DNA from: Phytohabitans kaempferiae
GTDB taxonomy: Bacteria > Actinomycetota > Actinomycetes > Mycobacteriales > Micromonosporaceae
Direction of reading: 5' to 3'
Assembly: GCF_042433955.1 (NCBI RefSeq)
Contig: NZ_JBHLUH010000060.1
Location: forward strand, 62,001 to 126,000
DNA: 64,000 nt
Shown: positions 23,993 to 32,184 of the stretch, in pieces
Layout: each line of letters begins with the position of its first letter
How positions within the stretch are numbered: the stretch's first letter is position 1
Translations under genes and position numbers: made by a program
The notes under the pieces: generated by a model
What the model was told of the DNA's origin: nothing
Databases searched by the model: none
What the model saw: only the letters and a program-made list of their open reading frames with translations

Positions 23993-25423
23993 TCAGTTGT
24001 CGAGCGCCCGCAGCGTGTCGCGCACGATCGCGCCGATCGGCTCAGGCAGCCGGTCCCAGTTCTGCGCGTCGTTGAGGTCGAGCACGCGGGACAGCTTCCA
24101 GCCCAGGTACTGGCCGAGCGAGGCGAGCGGCGGCAGGACCGGCACCGGGCGCACCGCCACGGCGTACCCCCCGAAGAGCTGGCCGAGCCGGGCGCTCAGC
24201 TCCGCCGTCCAGGCCGGGGACGGTTCTGCGTCAGTCGTGACCAGGCACACGACGGCGCGCTCGCGGACGACGAGCATGTAGTTGAAGACCACCGGCGCGG
24301 GCAGGTCGGCCGCCCAGAGGACGGTCTCCAGGTCGTCCTGCCGCACGCCGCTGCCGGAAAACGTGATGACGTCCTGGGCCCGGCCGAGCGTACGCAGCAC
24401 GGGGGTGGCCAGGCCGCACTCGCAGCCGGCGTAGTCGACCTCGACCAGGTCGCCGATGCGGTAGCGCAGCAGCGGGCGGGAGGGCACGTCGAGCGTGGTG
24501 ACGATCAGCTCGCCCCGGTCGCTCTGTCCGGACAGGCGCCGCACGCCGGTGCCGTCGGCCAGTTCCAGCACGTAGCTCTGCACCTGGATGTGCAGGTGGC
24601 GCCGCTCGCAGGTGACCGCGATCGTGCCGGTCTCCGACGAGCCGTACGCGGCGACGTACGGCGTGGCGCCGGTGAGCCGGCTCAGGTGCCGCTGGAACGC
24701 CTCGCCGGTCTGCTCGGCCATCAGCAGCAGCCGGTCGAAGCGCGGCGGGGCGATCCCCTTGCGGTGCGCGAACTGCACCATCTCCAGCAGGCGGGAGGGC
24801 GGGCCGACGAAGACGTTCGCGCCGAGCTCGTCGATGAGCCGCAGCACGCGCGTGTAGTCGCCGGTGATGTTGTCGACCCACGGCCGCAGCGACATGATCT
24901 CCAGGTACTCCAGGACCTTCTCGAACTGGTACGCGGCCGGCGCGAACGGCGCGTTGATGAGGATGAGTGCCACGTCGGATGGCTGGAGGAAGCGTCGCCA
25001 CATCTCGCCGATGTTGATTGTGTTGGTGACGAGGTCGTCGATCGCCTTCGGCGCGGGCGCGGGGTTGCCGGTCGTACCGGAGGACTCGTAGTAGTGCAGG
25101 AAGCTGGAGAGCGGCCGGGTGAAGGCGGCCGGGCCGGAGTCGCTGAGGTTTCGCTTGGACAGGAAGGGCAGCTCCGCCAGCTCCTCGTCCAGTGCCCGGT
25201 CGGGGGTCAGGTCGCCGGCGGCCACGCGCTGGCGCAGGTCGGCACCGAGCCGCCCCGCGTACATCGGCGAGCGGGCCGCGGCGGCCAGTGTCCGGACCAG
25301 CTTGCGGCCGTGCTCGTGGCGCAGGTCGGCCTTGCCGGTGAGCACGTCGCGGGTGAGCGCGGTGTGCTCGCGGACCTGGCTCAGCGAGGCGGCGAGCGTC
25401 TCCTCGTCGCGCAACAGCAACAT
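23993..25423 (-). CDS. PaaK-like AMP-forming acyl-CoA/carboxylate ligase
   Basis: A 476-residue adenylate-forming enzyme of the phenylacetate-CoA ligase type. The P-loop-like YYESSGTTGNP is at about 116-126. AYGSSETGTIAVTCERR is motif A5. LLRYRIGDLVEVDYAGCECG combines the hinge-region signature with a CxC metal knuckle typical of PaaK-like ligases. Activation of an arylacrylic or beta-amino acid from the adjacent ammonia-lyase/aminomutase is the simplest role; whether CoA is the acceptor is open. The ATG at 25423 follows GAGGAGTGACC, two bases after the lyase stop. Confidence 0.85.
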   Translation of the reverse strand: MLLLRDEETLAASLSQVREHTALTRDVLTGKADLRHEHGRKLVRTLAAAARSPMYAGRLGADLRQRVAAGDLTPDRALDEELAELPFLSKRNLSDSGPAAFTRPLSSFLHYYESSGTTGNPAPAPKAIDDLVTNTINIGEMWRRFLQPSDVALILINAPFAPAAYQFEKVLEYLEIMSLRPWVDNITGDYTRVLRLIDELGANVFVGPPSRLLEMVQFAHRKGIAPPRFDRLLLMAEQTGEAFQRHLSRLTGATPYVAAYGSSETGTIAVTCERRHLHIQVQSYVLELADGTGVRRLSGQSDRGELIVTTLDVPSRPLLRYRIGDLVEVDYAGCECGLATPVLRTLGRAQDVITFSGSGVRQDDLETVLWAADLPAPVVFNYMLVVRERAVVCLVTTDAEPSPAWTAELSARLGQLFGGYAVAVRPVPVLPPLASLGQYLGWKLSRVLDLNDAQNWDRLPEPIGAIVRDTLRALDN

Positions 25424-25425
25424 GG

Positions 25426-27093
25426 TCACTCCTCGCGGTTCTCGGGGTGCGGCGCCGAAACGCCGATCTCGGGGGGTCCGGTGTGGCCGGTGGTGGCGGC
25501 GCGCAGCTCGCCGTCGCGGATCAGGTCGACCACGGCGTGGATGTCGTGGTCCATGCGGCGGTCCCGGTCCAGGAACGGCACGCGTTCGCGGATCAGCGCG
25601 TGCGCGCGGCGCACCGCCGGGGCGGCGTGGCGTGCGCCCCGCAGGTCGAGCGCCTGGGCCAGCGCGAGCAGGTGGATGGCGGCCACCTGGCGGGTCAGCT
25701 CCACCACGGTCCGAGCGTCCCGGGCGGCGGTGGTGGCCATGCTGACCTTGTCCTGGTTGTGCGCCTCGGTGGAGCGGGAGAAGACGGTCGCCGGAACGGC
25801 CAGTTTGAGCGCCTCGGCGGTCACCGAGGAGCAGGCGATCTGCATGCCCTTGAAGCCGTGGTGCAGGTTGGCCTCGCCACGCTGGGCCAGCCCGGGGTCG
25901 ACCAGGTTGGCCGGCAGCCCGGCGTTGAACTTCTCGTCCACCACCAGCGCGAGCTGCCGGTCGAGCAGGTCGGCCAGATTGGCCACGGCCACCTTCAGCG
26001 CGTCGGCGGCCTGGCCCACGTGGCCGGCGTAGAAGTTGCCGCCGTGGTGCAGCTCCCCGGTCGCCGGGTCGAAGAGCGGGTTGTCGTTGGACGAGTTGAT
26101 CTCGCGCTCCAGCCACGGGCCGACCCAGTGCAGCGTGTCTCGCAGGACGCCGTTGACGTGCGGGGCGCAGCGCACCGAGTACTTGTCCTGGATCCGCTGC
26201 TCCAGGATGAGGTGGTCGCGGCCGTCCAGCCGGTCGCGCTGGTCCAGGATCTCCGCGTACGTGGTGGTCAGCGCCGACCCGGAAAGCAGCCCCCGGATCG
26301 TCGCGGCGCTGCGGCGCTGCCCGGGGTGGCCCTTGCTGGCATGGATGAAGTCGGCGAAGTGCGAGGTGTTGCCGCGCAGCGCCTCGCACGTCAGCGCGGT
26401 GGCGAGGTCGGCGACCCAGGCGAGCTCGGCGGCATCCCAGGCGGCGACCGCGGCGAAGGCGGCGCCGAAGGAGGTGCCGTTGATGAGCGCCAGCCCTTCC
26501 TTGGCGGCCAGGTCGACCGGGGCGAGTCCTTCCAGCGCCAGCGCCTCCCCGGCCAGACGGCGCACGCCTCGGTGCTCGACCTCGCCCTCCCCGGTGAGGG
26601 CGGCGGCCACATAGGAGAGTGGGACGAGGTCGCCGCTGGCGCCGAGCGAGCCGCGTTCCGGGATGACCGGCGTGATGTGGCGCTCCAGCAACCGCAGCAG
26701 CGCCCGGACCAGCTCCGGCCGCACGGCGGAGGCGCCGCGGGACAGGCAGTTGGCGCGGATGAGCACCGCGGCCCGCGCCACGTCCGCCGGCGTCTGGGGT
26801 CCCAGACCGTTGAGGTGGTACCGGATGAGGTTGTGCTGCAACTGGACGGTGCGCGCGGCGCCGACCTGGCGCGTGCAGCTGTCGCCGAAGCCGGTGGTGA
26901 GACCGTAGACGGGCAGGTCCTGGGCAACCAGCGCGTCCTTGTGCCGCACGGTGGCTTCCATGGCCACGACAGCGGCCGGGTCCAGCTCCACACCACCGTG
27001 GTCCACTGTGGAGCGTGCCACCGTCACGACGTCGGTGATTCGCAGCGAGCGCCCGTCGAGGCGCAGGCGCGTGCCGTTGAGCGTCCGGGTCAT
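25426..27093 (-). CDS. MIO-type aromatic amino acid ammonia-lyase / 2,3-aminomutase
   Basis: 555 residues of the HAL/PAL/TAL/aminomutase family. The Ala-Ser-Gly that cyclises to MIO is in PERGSLGASGDLVPLSYVA near 145-163. The catalytic loop Tyr is in PVYGLTTGFGDS, and INSSNDNPLF and NFYAGHVGQAADALK are conserved. The specificity pair after LQHNLIR is Tyr-His, not the Phe-Leu of PAL or His-Leu of TAL. It resembles the Ser-His of histidine lyases and tyrosine aminomutases, so the substrate is unresolved. With a dedicated DAHP synthase next door, Phe or Tyr is more plausible than His. No hutU/hutI genes are near. Confidence 0.88.
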   Translation of the reverse strand: MTRTLNGTRLRLDGRSLRITDVVTVARSTVDHGGVELDPAAVVAMEATVRHKDALVAQDLPVYGLTTGFGDSCTRQVGAARTVQLQHNLIRYHLNGLGPQTPADVARAAVLIRANCLSRGASAVRPELVRALLRLLERHITPVIPERGSLGASGDLVPLSYVAAALTGEGEVEHRGVRRLAGEALALEGLAPVDLAAKEGLALINGTSFGAAFAAVAAWDAAELAWVADLATALTCEALRGNTSHFADFIHASKGHPGQRRSAATIRGLLSGSALTTTYAEILDQRDRLDGRDHLILEQRIQDKYSVRCAPHVNGVLRDTLHWVGPWLEREINSSNDNPLFDPATGELHHGGNFYAGHVGQAADALKVAVANLADLLDRQLALVVDEKFNAGLPANLVDPGLAQRGEANLHHGFKGMQIACSSVTAEALKLAVPATVFSRSTEAHNQDKVSMATTAARDARTVVELTRQVAAIHLLALAQALDLRGARHAAPAVRRAHALIRERVPFLDRDRRMDHDIHAVVDLIRDGELRAATTGHTGPPEIGVSAPHPENREE

Positions 27094-27100
27094 CGCGCAC

Positions 27101-28153
27101 CTAGACCGGCTGGAGGTCCGAGTACGCGTGCAGCGGCCGGCCGACCGCCTGGGCCACCGGCTCCAACTCGGTGACGAGCTGCTTGAAGCCGGGCAGGTCG
27201 AGCGACTGGAAGCCGTCCGAGAGCGCCTGCGCCGGGCGCGGATGCACCTCCACGATCACGCCGTCGGCGCCCGCCGCGATCGCCGCGCGGGACATCGGAT
27301 GGATCAGGTCCGCCCGCCCGGTGCCGTGGCTGGGGTCGACGATGACCGGCAGGTGCGTACGCCCCTTGAGCACCGGCACCACGCCGAGGTCGAGCGTGAA
27401 CCGGGTACTGCGCTCGTACGTGCGGATGCCCCGCTCGCAGAGCACCACCTGCTCGTTGCCGCCGGCCAGCAGGTACTCGGCCGCACTGAGCCATTCGTCC
27501 ACAGTGGCGGCGAGGCCGCGCTTGAGCAGCACCGGCCGGTCGCACGTGCCGAGCGCGCTCAGCAGCGGGTAGTTCTGCATGTTGCGGGCGCCCACCTGGA
27601 GCATGTCGACGGTCGACAGTAGAGCGTCCAACTGGGACACCGAGGTGATCTCGGAGACGATCGGCAGCCCGTACCGGCTGCGCGCCTCGATCAGCGCCTC
27701 GAAGGCGGCCGCGCCCAGCCCCTGGAACGTGTAGGGGGAGGTACGCGGCTTGAAGACGCCCACGCGGAGCATCGACGCGCCCGACTCGCGTACCTTGGCT
27801 GCGGTCTCCAGCAGCACCTCCGGTGTCTCCGCCGAGCAGGGGCCGGCGATGATCACGCTCTGGCCGCCGCCGAAGCGGATGCCGCCGACCTGGACGGTGC
27901 TGCCGTGCGGGTACCGGGTGCGGTCGCCGAGCGGATGCGCACTATTACCCGATATCACATCGGAGATGTAGGCTTTGGATCGAAAAAAATCGCTGCCCGG
28001 CGGGGCGGCGTACCCGGGCCGGGCGAAGACCAGGAACCGGCGTCCGGCGCGGTGCAGCGCGACGGTGTAACCGGCCGCCGCCGCCTCGTCCACCAGCGCG
28101 TTCATCTCGCCCTGGGGGACGTCGGGATGCGAGATCGCTACGAGCTCTGTCAC
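27101..28153 (-). CDS. aroF: 3-deoxy-7-phosphoheptulonate (DAHP) synthase with N-terminal regulatory-like domain
   Basis: 350 residues of the Thermotoga-type (class I beta) DAHP synthase. An N-terminal ferredoxin-like domain (to about 75) precedes the TIM barrel with VIIAGPCSAE, FKPRTSPYTFQGLG, LLKRGLAATVDEW and VIVDPSHGTGRADL, which bind metal, PEP and erythrose-4-phosphate. It commits carbon to the shikimate pathway. Its position between a P450 and an aromatic ammonia-lyase marks it as a pathway-dedicated copy raising aromatic amino acid supply. The GTG at 28153 has GGAG five to eight bases upstream; longer frames are not supported. Confidence 0.93.
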   Translation of the reverse strand: MTELVAISHPDVPQGEMNALVDEAAAAGYTVALHRAGRRFLVFARPGYAAPPGSDFFRSKAYISDVISGNSAHPLGDRTRYPHGSTVQVGGIRFGGGQSVIIAGPCSAETPEVLLETAAKVRESGASMLRVGVFKPRTSPYTFQGLGAAAFEALIEARSRYGLPIVSEITSVSQLDALLSTVDMLQVGARNMQNYPLLSALGTCDRPVLLKRGLAATVDEWLSAAEYLLAGGNEQVVLCERGIRTYERSTRFTLDLGVVPVLKGRTHLPVIVDPSHGTGRADLIHPMSRAAIAAGADGVIVEVHPRPAQALSDGFQSLDLPGFKQLVTELEPVAQAVGRPLHAYSDLQPV

Positions 28154-28208
28154 GGTTCTCCATTCGGTCGCCCGGCGGTCCGCGCGGTGCGGGCCGCGGG
28201 GGTGATGC

Positions 28209-29423
28209 CTATTTCCAGCTCGCGAGCAGCCGCTCGGGGCGGAGGGTGAGCAGCCCACCGAGCCACTTCGTGTCGTCCGGCGGCTCGGCCAGCCGCAGGC
28301 CGGGCAGGCGGCGGGCGAGCGTGCCGAACGCCACCTGCAACTCCATCCGGGCCACGCCCGCGCCCGGACAGTAGTGCGGCCCGTGACCAAACGCGAGGTG
28401 CTTGACGTCGGTGCGGGTCAGGTCGAGCTTCTCCGGGTCGCGTACGTGCCGGGCGTCCCGCCCCACCGCGTGCATCACCGGGATGATCCCCTCGCCCTCG
28501 GCGATCTCCACGCCGCCAAGCGTGACCGGCCGCGTGGCGACCCGCATGAACCCGATCTCGGAGGGCGGCGCGTACCGCAGCAACTCCTCCACCGCGTGGT
28601 CGAGGATCGCCGGGTCGTCGGCGAGCAGCCGCCACTGGTCGGGGTGGCGCAGCAGCATGTACAGCCCACGGACGAGGGCGCCGACGGTCGTGTCGTGCCC
28701 GGCGACGAGCAGGTTGATGCCGAGCCAGACCAGCTCCCGCTCGGTGAGCCGGTCGTTGTCGTCGCGGGCCGCCACCAGCGCGCTGAGCAGGTCGTCGCCG
28801 GGCTCCTCGCGGCGCCGCGCGATCAGGCCGGCCACGTACGCGGCGGACTCGTCCCGGGCCCGCAGCCGCTCCTCCGACGAGTACGCGGTGATGCTGACCA
28901 ACCGGTCGGTCCACTCCTGCAACCTCGGCCGGTCCTCGACCGGCGCGCCGACCATCTCACAGATGACCCAGATGGGCAGCAGCGAGGCGAAGTCGCGGTG
29001 CAGGTCGGCCGGATGCTCGCCGGCCTCGAGGCGGTCGACCACCTCGTGCGCGATCTGCTCGACCCGGGGCCGCCACACGCGCGCCTTGCGGTGGTTGAAC
29101 GCGGGCGCGATCAGCCGCCGCAGCCGGGCGTGGTCCGCCCCCTCCTGGTTGAGCAGGTTGAAGGGGTTGTCGGAGAAGTCGGGCCCGGAGATCACCCGGG
29201 GCGCGCCCGGCTCCCGCAGCGCGGCCCGGGAGAGCGCCGGGTTGGCCATCGCGGAGGCCACCTCGTCGTAGCCGGTGACCATCCAGGCGGTGTCGCCGCT
29301 TGGCAGCTTGACCCGCACGACGGGGCATTTGTCGCGCAGCTCGCCGAAGCGGTCGGGCGGCTCGGCCAGCGGGCCGAGCGGCAGCGGATACTCGTCGAGG
29401 CGCGCCGGTGTGGCATCGCTCAT
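28209..29423 (-). CDS. Cytochrome P450
   Basis: 404 residues, a typical soluble bacterial P450. The I-helix oxygen-activation motif is LLVAGHDTTVGALVRGL. The ExxR is VEELLRYAPP. The heme loop is LAFGHGPHYCPGAGVARMEL, with Cys as thiolate ligand. It needs ferredoxin partners, none of which is encoded in the window. As first gene of the DAHPS-lyase-ligase-amidotransferase operon it probably hydroxylates or couples the aromatic intermediate. The ATG at 29423 has GGAG seven bases upstream; a longer frame to 29570 lacks such a site. Confidence 0.94.
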   Translation of the reverse strand: MSDATPARLDEYPLPLGPLAEPPDRFGELRDKCPVVRVKLPSGDTAWMVTGYDEVASAMANPALSRAALREPGAPRVISGPDFSDNPFNLLNQEGADHARLRRLIAPAFNHRKARVWRPRVEQIAHEVVDRLEAGEHPADLHRDFASLLPIWVICEMVGAPVEDRPRLQEWTDRLVSITAYSSEERLRARDESAAYVAGLIARRREEPGDDLLSALVAARDDNDRLTERELVWLGINLLVAGHDTTVGALVRGLYMLLRHPDQWRLLADDPAILDHAVEELLRYAPPSEIGFMRVATRPVTLGGVEIAEGEGIIPVMHAVGRDARHVRDPEKLDLTRTDVKHLAFGHGPHYCPGAGVARMELQVAFGTLARRLPGLRLAEPPDDTKWLGGLLTLRPERLLASWK

Positions 29424-29592
29424 CGTCTTGCTCCTCAGTCGTTTCCGGGCATGCCGCGACGCACGCCGTACGGGGGAATGGGCTGCCGCGCACCCGGCAA
29501 CGAGACGAGAAAGATCGAGCTGCCTGCCCAGGATCTTTGTTCGTAGGTCAACCAACCTTGAAACGCACACTACGCGACGACTCAGTTACCGA

Positions 29593-29607
29593 CAATGCGC
29601 GACATTG
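29593..29607. promoter_or_regulatory. Palindrome in the P450 operon promoter region
   Basis: CAATG-CGCGA-CATTG, a perfect 5-bp dyad in the 276-base gap between the P450 start (29423) and the MarR stop (29700). The gap is locally AT-richer than the genes. The size and symmetry suit a MarR-type dimer such as the adjacent gene's product. I found no convincing -35/-10 pair to anchor it. Confidence 0.35.
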
Positions 29608-29699
29608 GAAGTTAACGATTCCGCTATCCCGTCGCGGACCGGTGGACCGGCGCGTTCGCACGGCCGGTGCGGCCCGCCGGCCGCCGGCGCGCAGGGACG

Positions 29700-30170
29700 T
29701 CAGCCCAGCTCGAGGACCTTGCGGAGCAGGCGGACGAGCTGCCGCCGCTCGGCCGGGCTGAGCGCCCCGAAGGCACCGTCGAGCAGGTCGGGCAGGGCAC
29801 CGTCGGCCTCGGCCAGGGCGCGCCGGCCGGCCGCCGTGATGGTCACGTCGTACGCGCGGCGGTCGGTCGCGTTGCGCTCGCGGCTGACCAGCCCGGCCCG
29901 CTCCAGCCCGTCGACACAGCCGACCATCACGCTGCGGTCGATCCGCAGCCCCTCGCTCAGCTCCTGCTGCGAGCAGGGGCCCACCGCCGCCAGCATCGTG
30001 AGCACCAGGTGGCCGCCGACGTTGACCGGCCGGTCGGTGTAGTGCCGCTCGGAGCCCTTGGTCACCTTGGTCGTCGTGCGGCACAGCGCGATGTCCGGCC
30101 GGGTCTCGACGAGCTGGGCGAAGAAGGCGACCGGCGAGGTGCGCGCCGGGCCCGGTGCCGTCTGGGTCAC
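29700..30170 (-). CDS. MarR-family transcriptional regulator
   Basis: 156 residues with a MarR winged helix. NVGGHLVLTMLAAVGPCSQQ and ELSEGLRIDRSVMVGCVDGL form the helix-turn-helix. GLVSRERNATDRRAYDVTIT is the wing with the conserved DRR. It ends with a dimerisation helix. It lies between the biosynthetic operon (same strand, downstream) and the cyclase-methyltransferase pair (divergent), so it is the obvious local regulator, perhaps responding to an aromatic acid. The divergent region 30171-30429 (259 bases) holds its promoter but no clear dyad. Confidence 0.88.
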   Translation of the reverse strand: MTQTAPGPARTSPVAFFAQLVETRPDIALCRTTTKVTKGSERHYTDRPVNVGGHLVLTMLAAVGPCSQQELSEGLRIDRSVMVGCVDGLERAGLVSRERNATDRRAYDVTITAAGRRALAEADGALPDLLDGAFGALSPAERRQLVRLLRKVLELG

Positions 30171-30429
30171 GGTGCGGCTCCTCTGCTGCGCGGGCGACGG
30201 ACGTCTTCTCAGGCCGTCGATCGCATGCTAGCGTACCGACCCAGATTGTCTTTGCAGAAATGTTCTTGGTAGAGACGATCTCCAGCCAGACGGAAATCGA
30301 GGCTGCCTGCCCGCTCACCGTCGTACGCCGCCGCGCTGGCGCCCGCACCGCGCCGCCGGCTCCTCTCCCCTTCGCGCGCCCGCACGCCCGGCATCCCGGC
30401 GCGACGCGGGCAGCTCCGAAAGGATCCCC

Positions 30430-31182
30430 ATGAGCAACCCCATCGACGTGGCGGAGCGGGCCCGCCCGATCTCGCTCCCGTCCGGCATCACCCGCGTGCA
30501 GGACCTGACCCACGTACTCGACCAGGACTGGCCGGTCTTCGAGCTCTACGTCAAGCCGCCCCGGATCATCCAGCTCGCCTGCCTCGCCGACAACGACTAC
30601 AACGCCAACGAGCTGGTCTTCAACGAGCACGTCGGCACGCACATCGACGCGCCGCTGCACTTCGACGACGACGGGCTGGCGGTGCACGAGATCGCGGTGG
30701 AGGACCTCATCGCCCCGCTCTGCGTGATCCGGATCGGCGACCGGGCCGCCGCCGACAACACCACCGAACTGACCATCGACGACATCGAGGCATGGGAGCG
30801 GCGCAACGGCGCGCTGCCGGAGCGGACGTTCGTGGCCGTGGACGCCGGCTGGGCCGGCCGCGTACGGATCCCGGGCGCCTTCTTCAACATCGACGAGGAG
30901 GCACAGATCTTCCGCTTCCCCGGCGTGAGCGTCGAGGCCGCCCGCTTCCTGGTCGAGCGGCGCTCCGTCGTGGGCGTCGGCGTCGACGGGCCCAGCCTCG
31001 ACACCGGTGTACGGCCAGCCGACCCGTACACGCACCACGTGCTGATGCGCGCCGGCAAGTACGGCGTCGAATGCCTCGCCAACCTGGACACCCTCCCCGA
31101 CCGCGGCGCCACGCTGCTGGTCGGCGCCCCCAAGCACCGCGGCGGCACCGGTGGCCCCGCGCGCGTACTGGCCCTGCTCTAG
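30430..31182 (+). CDS. Cyclase family / kynurenine formamidase-like metal hydrolase
   Basis: 250 residues of the cyclase/KynB family. The signature HVGTHIDAPLHF near residue 59 gives the HxGTHxDxPxH zinc ligands. DAGWAGRV and GVGVDGPSLDTG are the later conserved loops. Family members hydrolyse formyl-aryl amides or cyclic amides, or close polyketide rings. In this cluster an amide/formamide step or cyclisation is plausible. The ATG at 30430 follows GAAAGGATCCCC. Its stop codon lies inside the first unit of the 18-bp tandem repeat that fills the gap to the methyltransferase gene. Confidence 0.88.
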   Translation: MSNPIDVAERARPISLPSGITRVQDLTHVLDQDWPVFELYVKPPRIIQLACLADNDYNANELVFNEHVGTHIDAPLHFDDDGLAVHEIAVEDLIAPLCVIRIGDRAAADNTTELTIDDIEAWERRNGALPERTFVAVDAGWAGRVRIPGAFFNIDEEAQIFRFPGVSVEAARFLVERRSVVGVGVDGPSLDTGVRPADPYTHHVLMRAGKYGVECLANLDTLPDRGATLLVGAPKHRGGTGGPARVLALL

Positions 31183-31292
31183 GGACTGGCCCTGCTCAAA
31201 GGACTGGCCCCGCTCTAAGGACTGGCCCCGCTCAAAGGACTGGCCCCGCTCAAAGGACTGGCCCCGCTCTAAAGACTGGCCCCGCTCAAAGG
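31167..31292. repeat. Seven tandem 18-bp repeats between cyclase and methyltransferase genes
   Basis: Seven contiguous copies of ACTGGCCCCGCTCAAAGG with small variants (ACTGGCCCTGCTCTAGGG first; TCTAAGG or TCTAAAG in units 3 and 6). Unit 1 encodes the last five residues and TAG stop of the cyclase. Unit 7 supplies the AAAGGAG ribosome binding site of the methyltransferase. The units with TCTAA or TCTAG hold in-frame stops, so each keeps the reading frame (18 = 6 codons). The array looks like recent expansion of the gene end plus Shine-Dalgarno segment. Confidence 0.95.
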
Positions 31293-31302
31293 AGACGCTT
31301 TC

Positions 31303-32109
31303 GTGACCGCACAGACCGAGACCGACTGGCGCCAGGAGCGCTACCGCGACGGCGTGTTCAGCCACGCCGTGGACACCGAGCGGCACCGCCTGCGGCTGCT
31401 GGAGTCCGTACTGGACCGGCACACGCAGGCCCGGCTGGAGACCTTCGGCGTGGGGCCGGGCCGGCGGTGCCTGGAGATCGGCGGCGGCGCCGGCTCGGTG
31501 GCCCGCTGGCTGGCCGAGCGGGGCGCCGAGGTCACCGTGACCGACCTCGACGTCAGCTTCCTCGGCGAGCTGGCCGACCTGGGCGTGCGCGTGCTGCGCC
31601 ACGACATGTACACAGAGGACTTCCCGCCCGGCTCGTTCGACCTCATCCACCTGCGGTACGTGCTGGTGCACCTGCCCGACCAGGACCGGGCCATCTCGCG
31701 CCTGGTCTCCTGGCTGGCGCCGGGCGGGGTACTCGTGGTGGAGGAGCCCGCCTTCTTCCCGATCGCCGGTTCGCCGCATCCGGCGTACCGGGAGGTCATG
31801 CTCGCCTTCCGGGCCTACATCGAGGACGCGGTCGGTACCCGCACCGAGTGGGCCCGCTCGCTGCCGCTGCCGCTGGCCGGCACCGGGCTCGTCGACGTGG
31901 AGGTCGACACGCGGATACAGCCGGTGCAGGGCGGCGACGACGAGTCCGAGTGGTGGCGGCTCACGCTGGAGCAGTCGCGCCAGCAGATCGTCGCGCGCGG
32001 ACTGGTCACCGACGAGGTGTTCGAGCGGGCCTACACCGAGCTCGCCGACCCCGCGTTCTTCGACCTCTCCCTGGCCGTCTTCACCGCCTGGGGCCGCCGC
32101 CCCGGCTGA
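31303..32109 (+). CDS. Class I SAM-dependent methyltransferase
   Basis: 268 residues. The SAM-binding motif I is CLEIGGGAGSVARWLAERG near 58-76. An acidic residue at the end of strand 2 is in VTVTDLDVSFLG. DLIHLRYVLVHLPDQDRAIS is motif post-II to III, and LAPGGVLVVEEPAF follows. The fold is standard for small-molecule O-, N- or C-methyltransferases; the acceptor is unknown. The GTG at 31303 is preceded by AAAGGAG from the last tandem repeat. Probably co-transcribed with the cyclase through the repeat. Confidence 0.92.
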   Translation: MTAQTETDWRQERYRDGVFSHAVDTERHRLRLLESVLDRHTQARLETFGVGPGRRCLEIGGGAGSVARWLAERGAEVTVTDLDVSFLGELADLGVRVLRHDMYTEDFPPGSFDLIHLRYVLVHLPDQDRAISRLVSWLAPGGVLVVEEPAFFPIAGSPHPAYREVMLAFRAYIEDAVGTRTEWARSLPLPLAGTGLVDVEVDTRIQPVQGGDDESEWWRLTLEQSRQQIVARGLVTDEVFERAYTELADPAFFDLSLAVFTAWGRRPG

Positions 32110-32163
32110 ACCCGGCCCCCCTCCCCCGCTCGTTCGATTCCACCAGCCCACCACACGTGTAAT

Positions 32164-32180
32164 CCTATAGATCCGATGGG
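32164..32180. promoter_or_regulatory. Near-match to the CCTA-N9-TAGG dyad upstream of the iclR gene
   Basis: CCTATAGATCCGATGGG: CCTA, nine bases, TGGG, one base short of the CCTA-N9-TAGG dyad found four times in the sulfur region (48917, 49072, 57700, 60137). It lies 5 bases before the GTG start of the IclR gene, or 32 before the alternative TTG. It could be an autoregulatory site, or chance. Confidence 0.35.
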
Positions 32181-32184
32181 TTAA

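Noticed and set aside
22103..26032. 1309-codon plus-strand frame opposite asnB and the ligase
   Set aside because: No domains, His/Gln/Arg-rich, and fully antisense to well-supported enzymes.
31167..31292. CRISPR-like array
   Set aside because: The 18-bp units are directly adjacent with no spacers and no cas genes; it is a simple tandem repeat.
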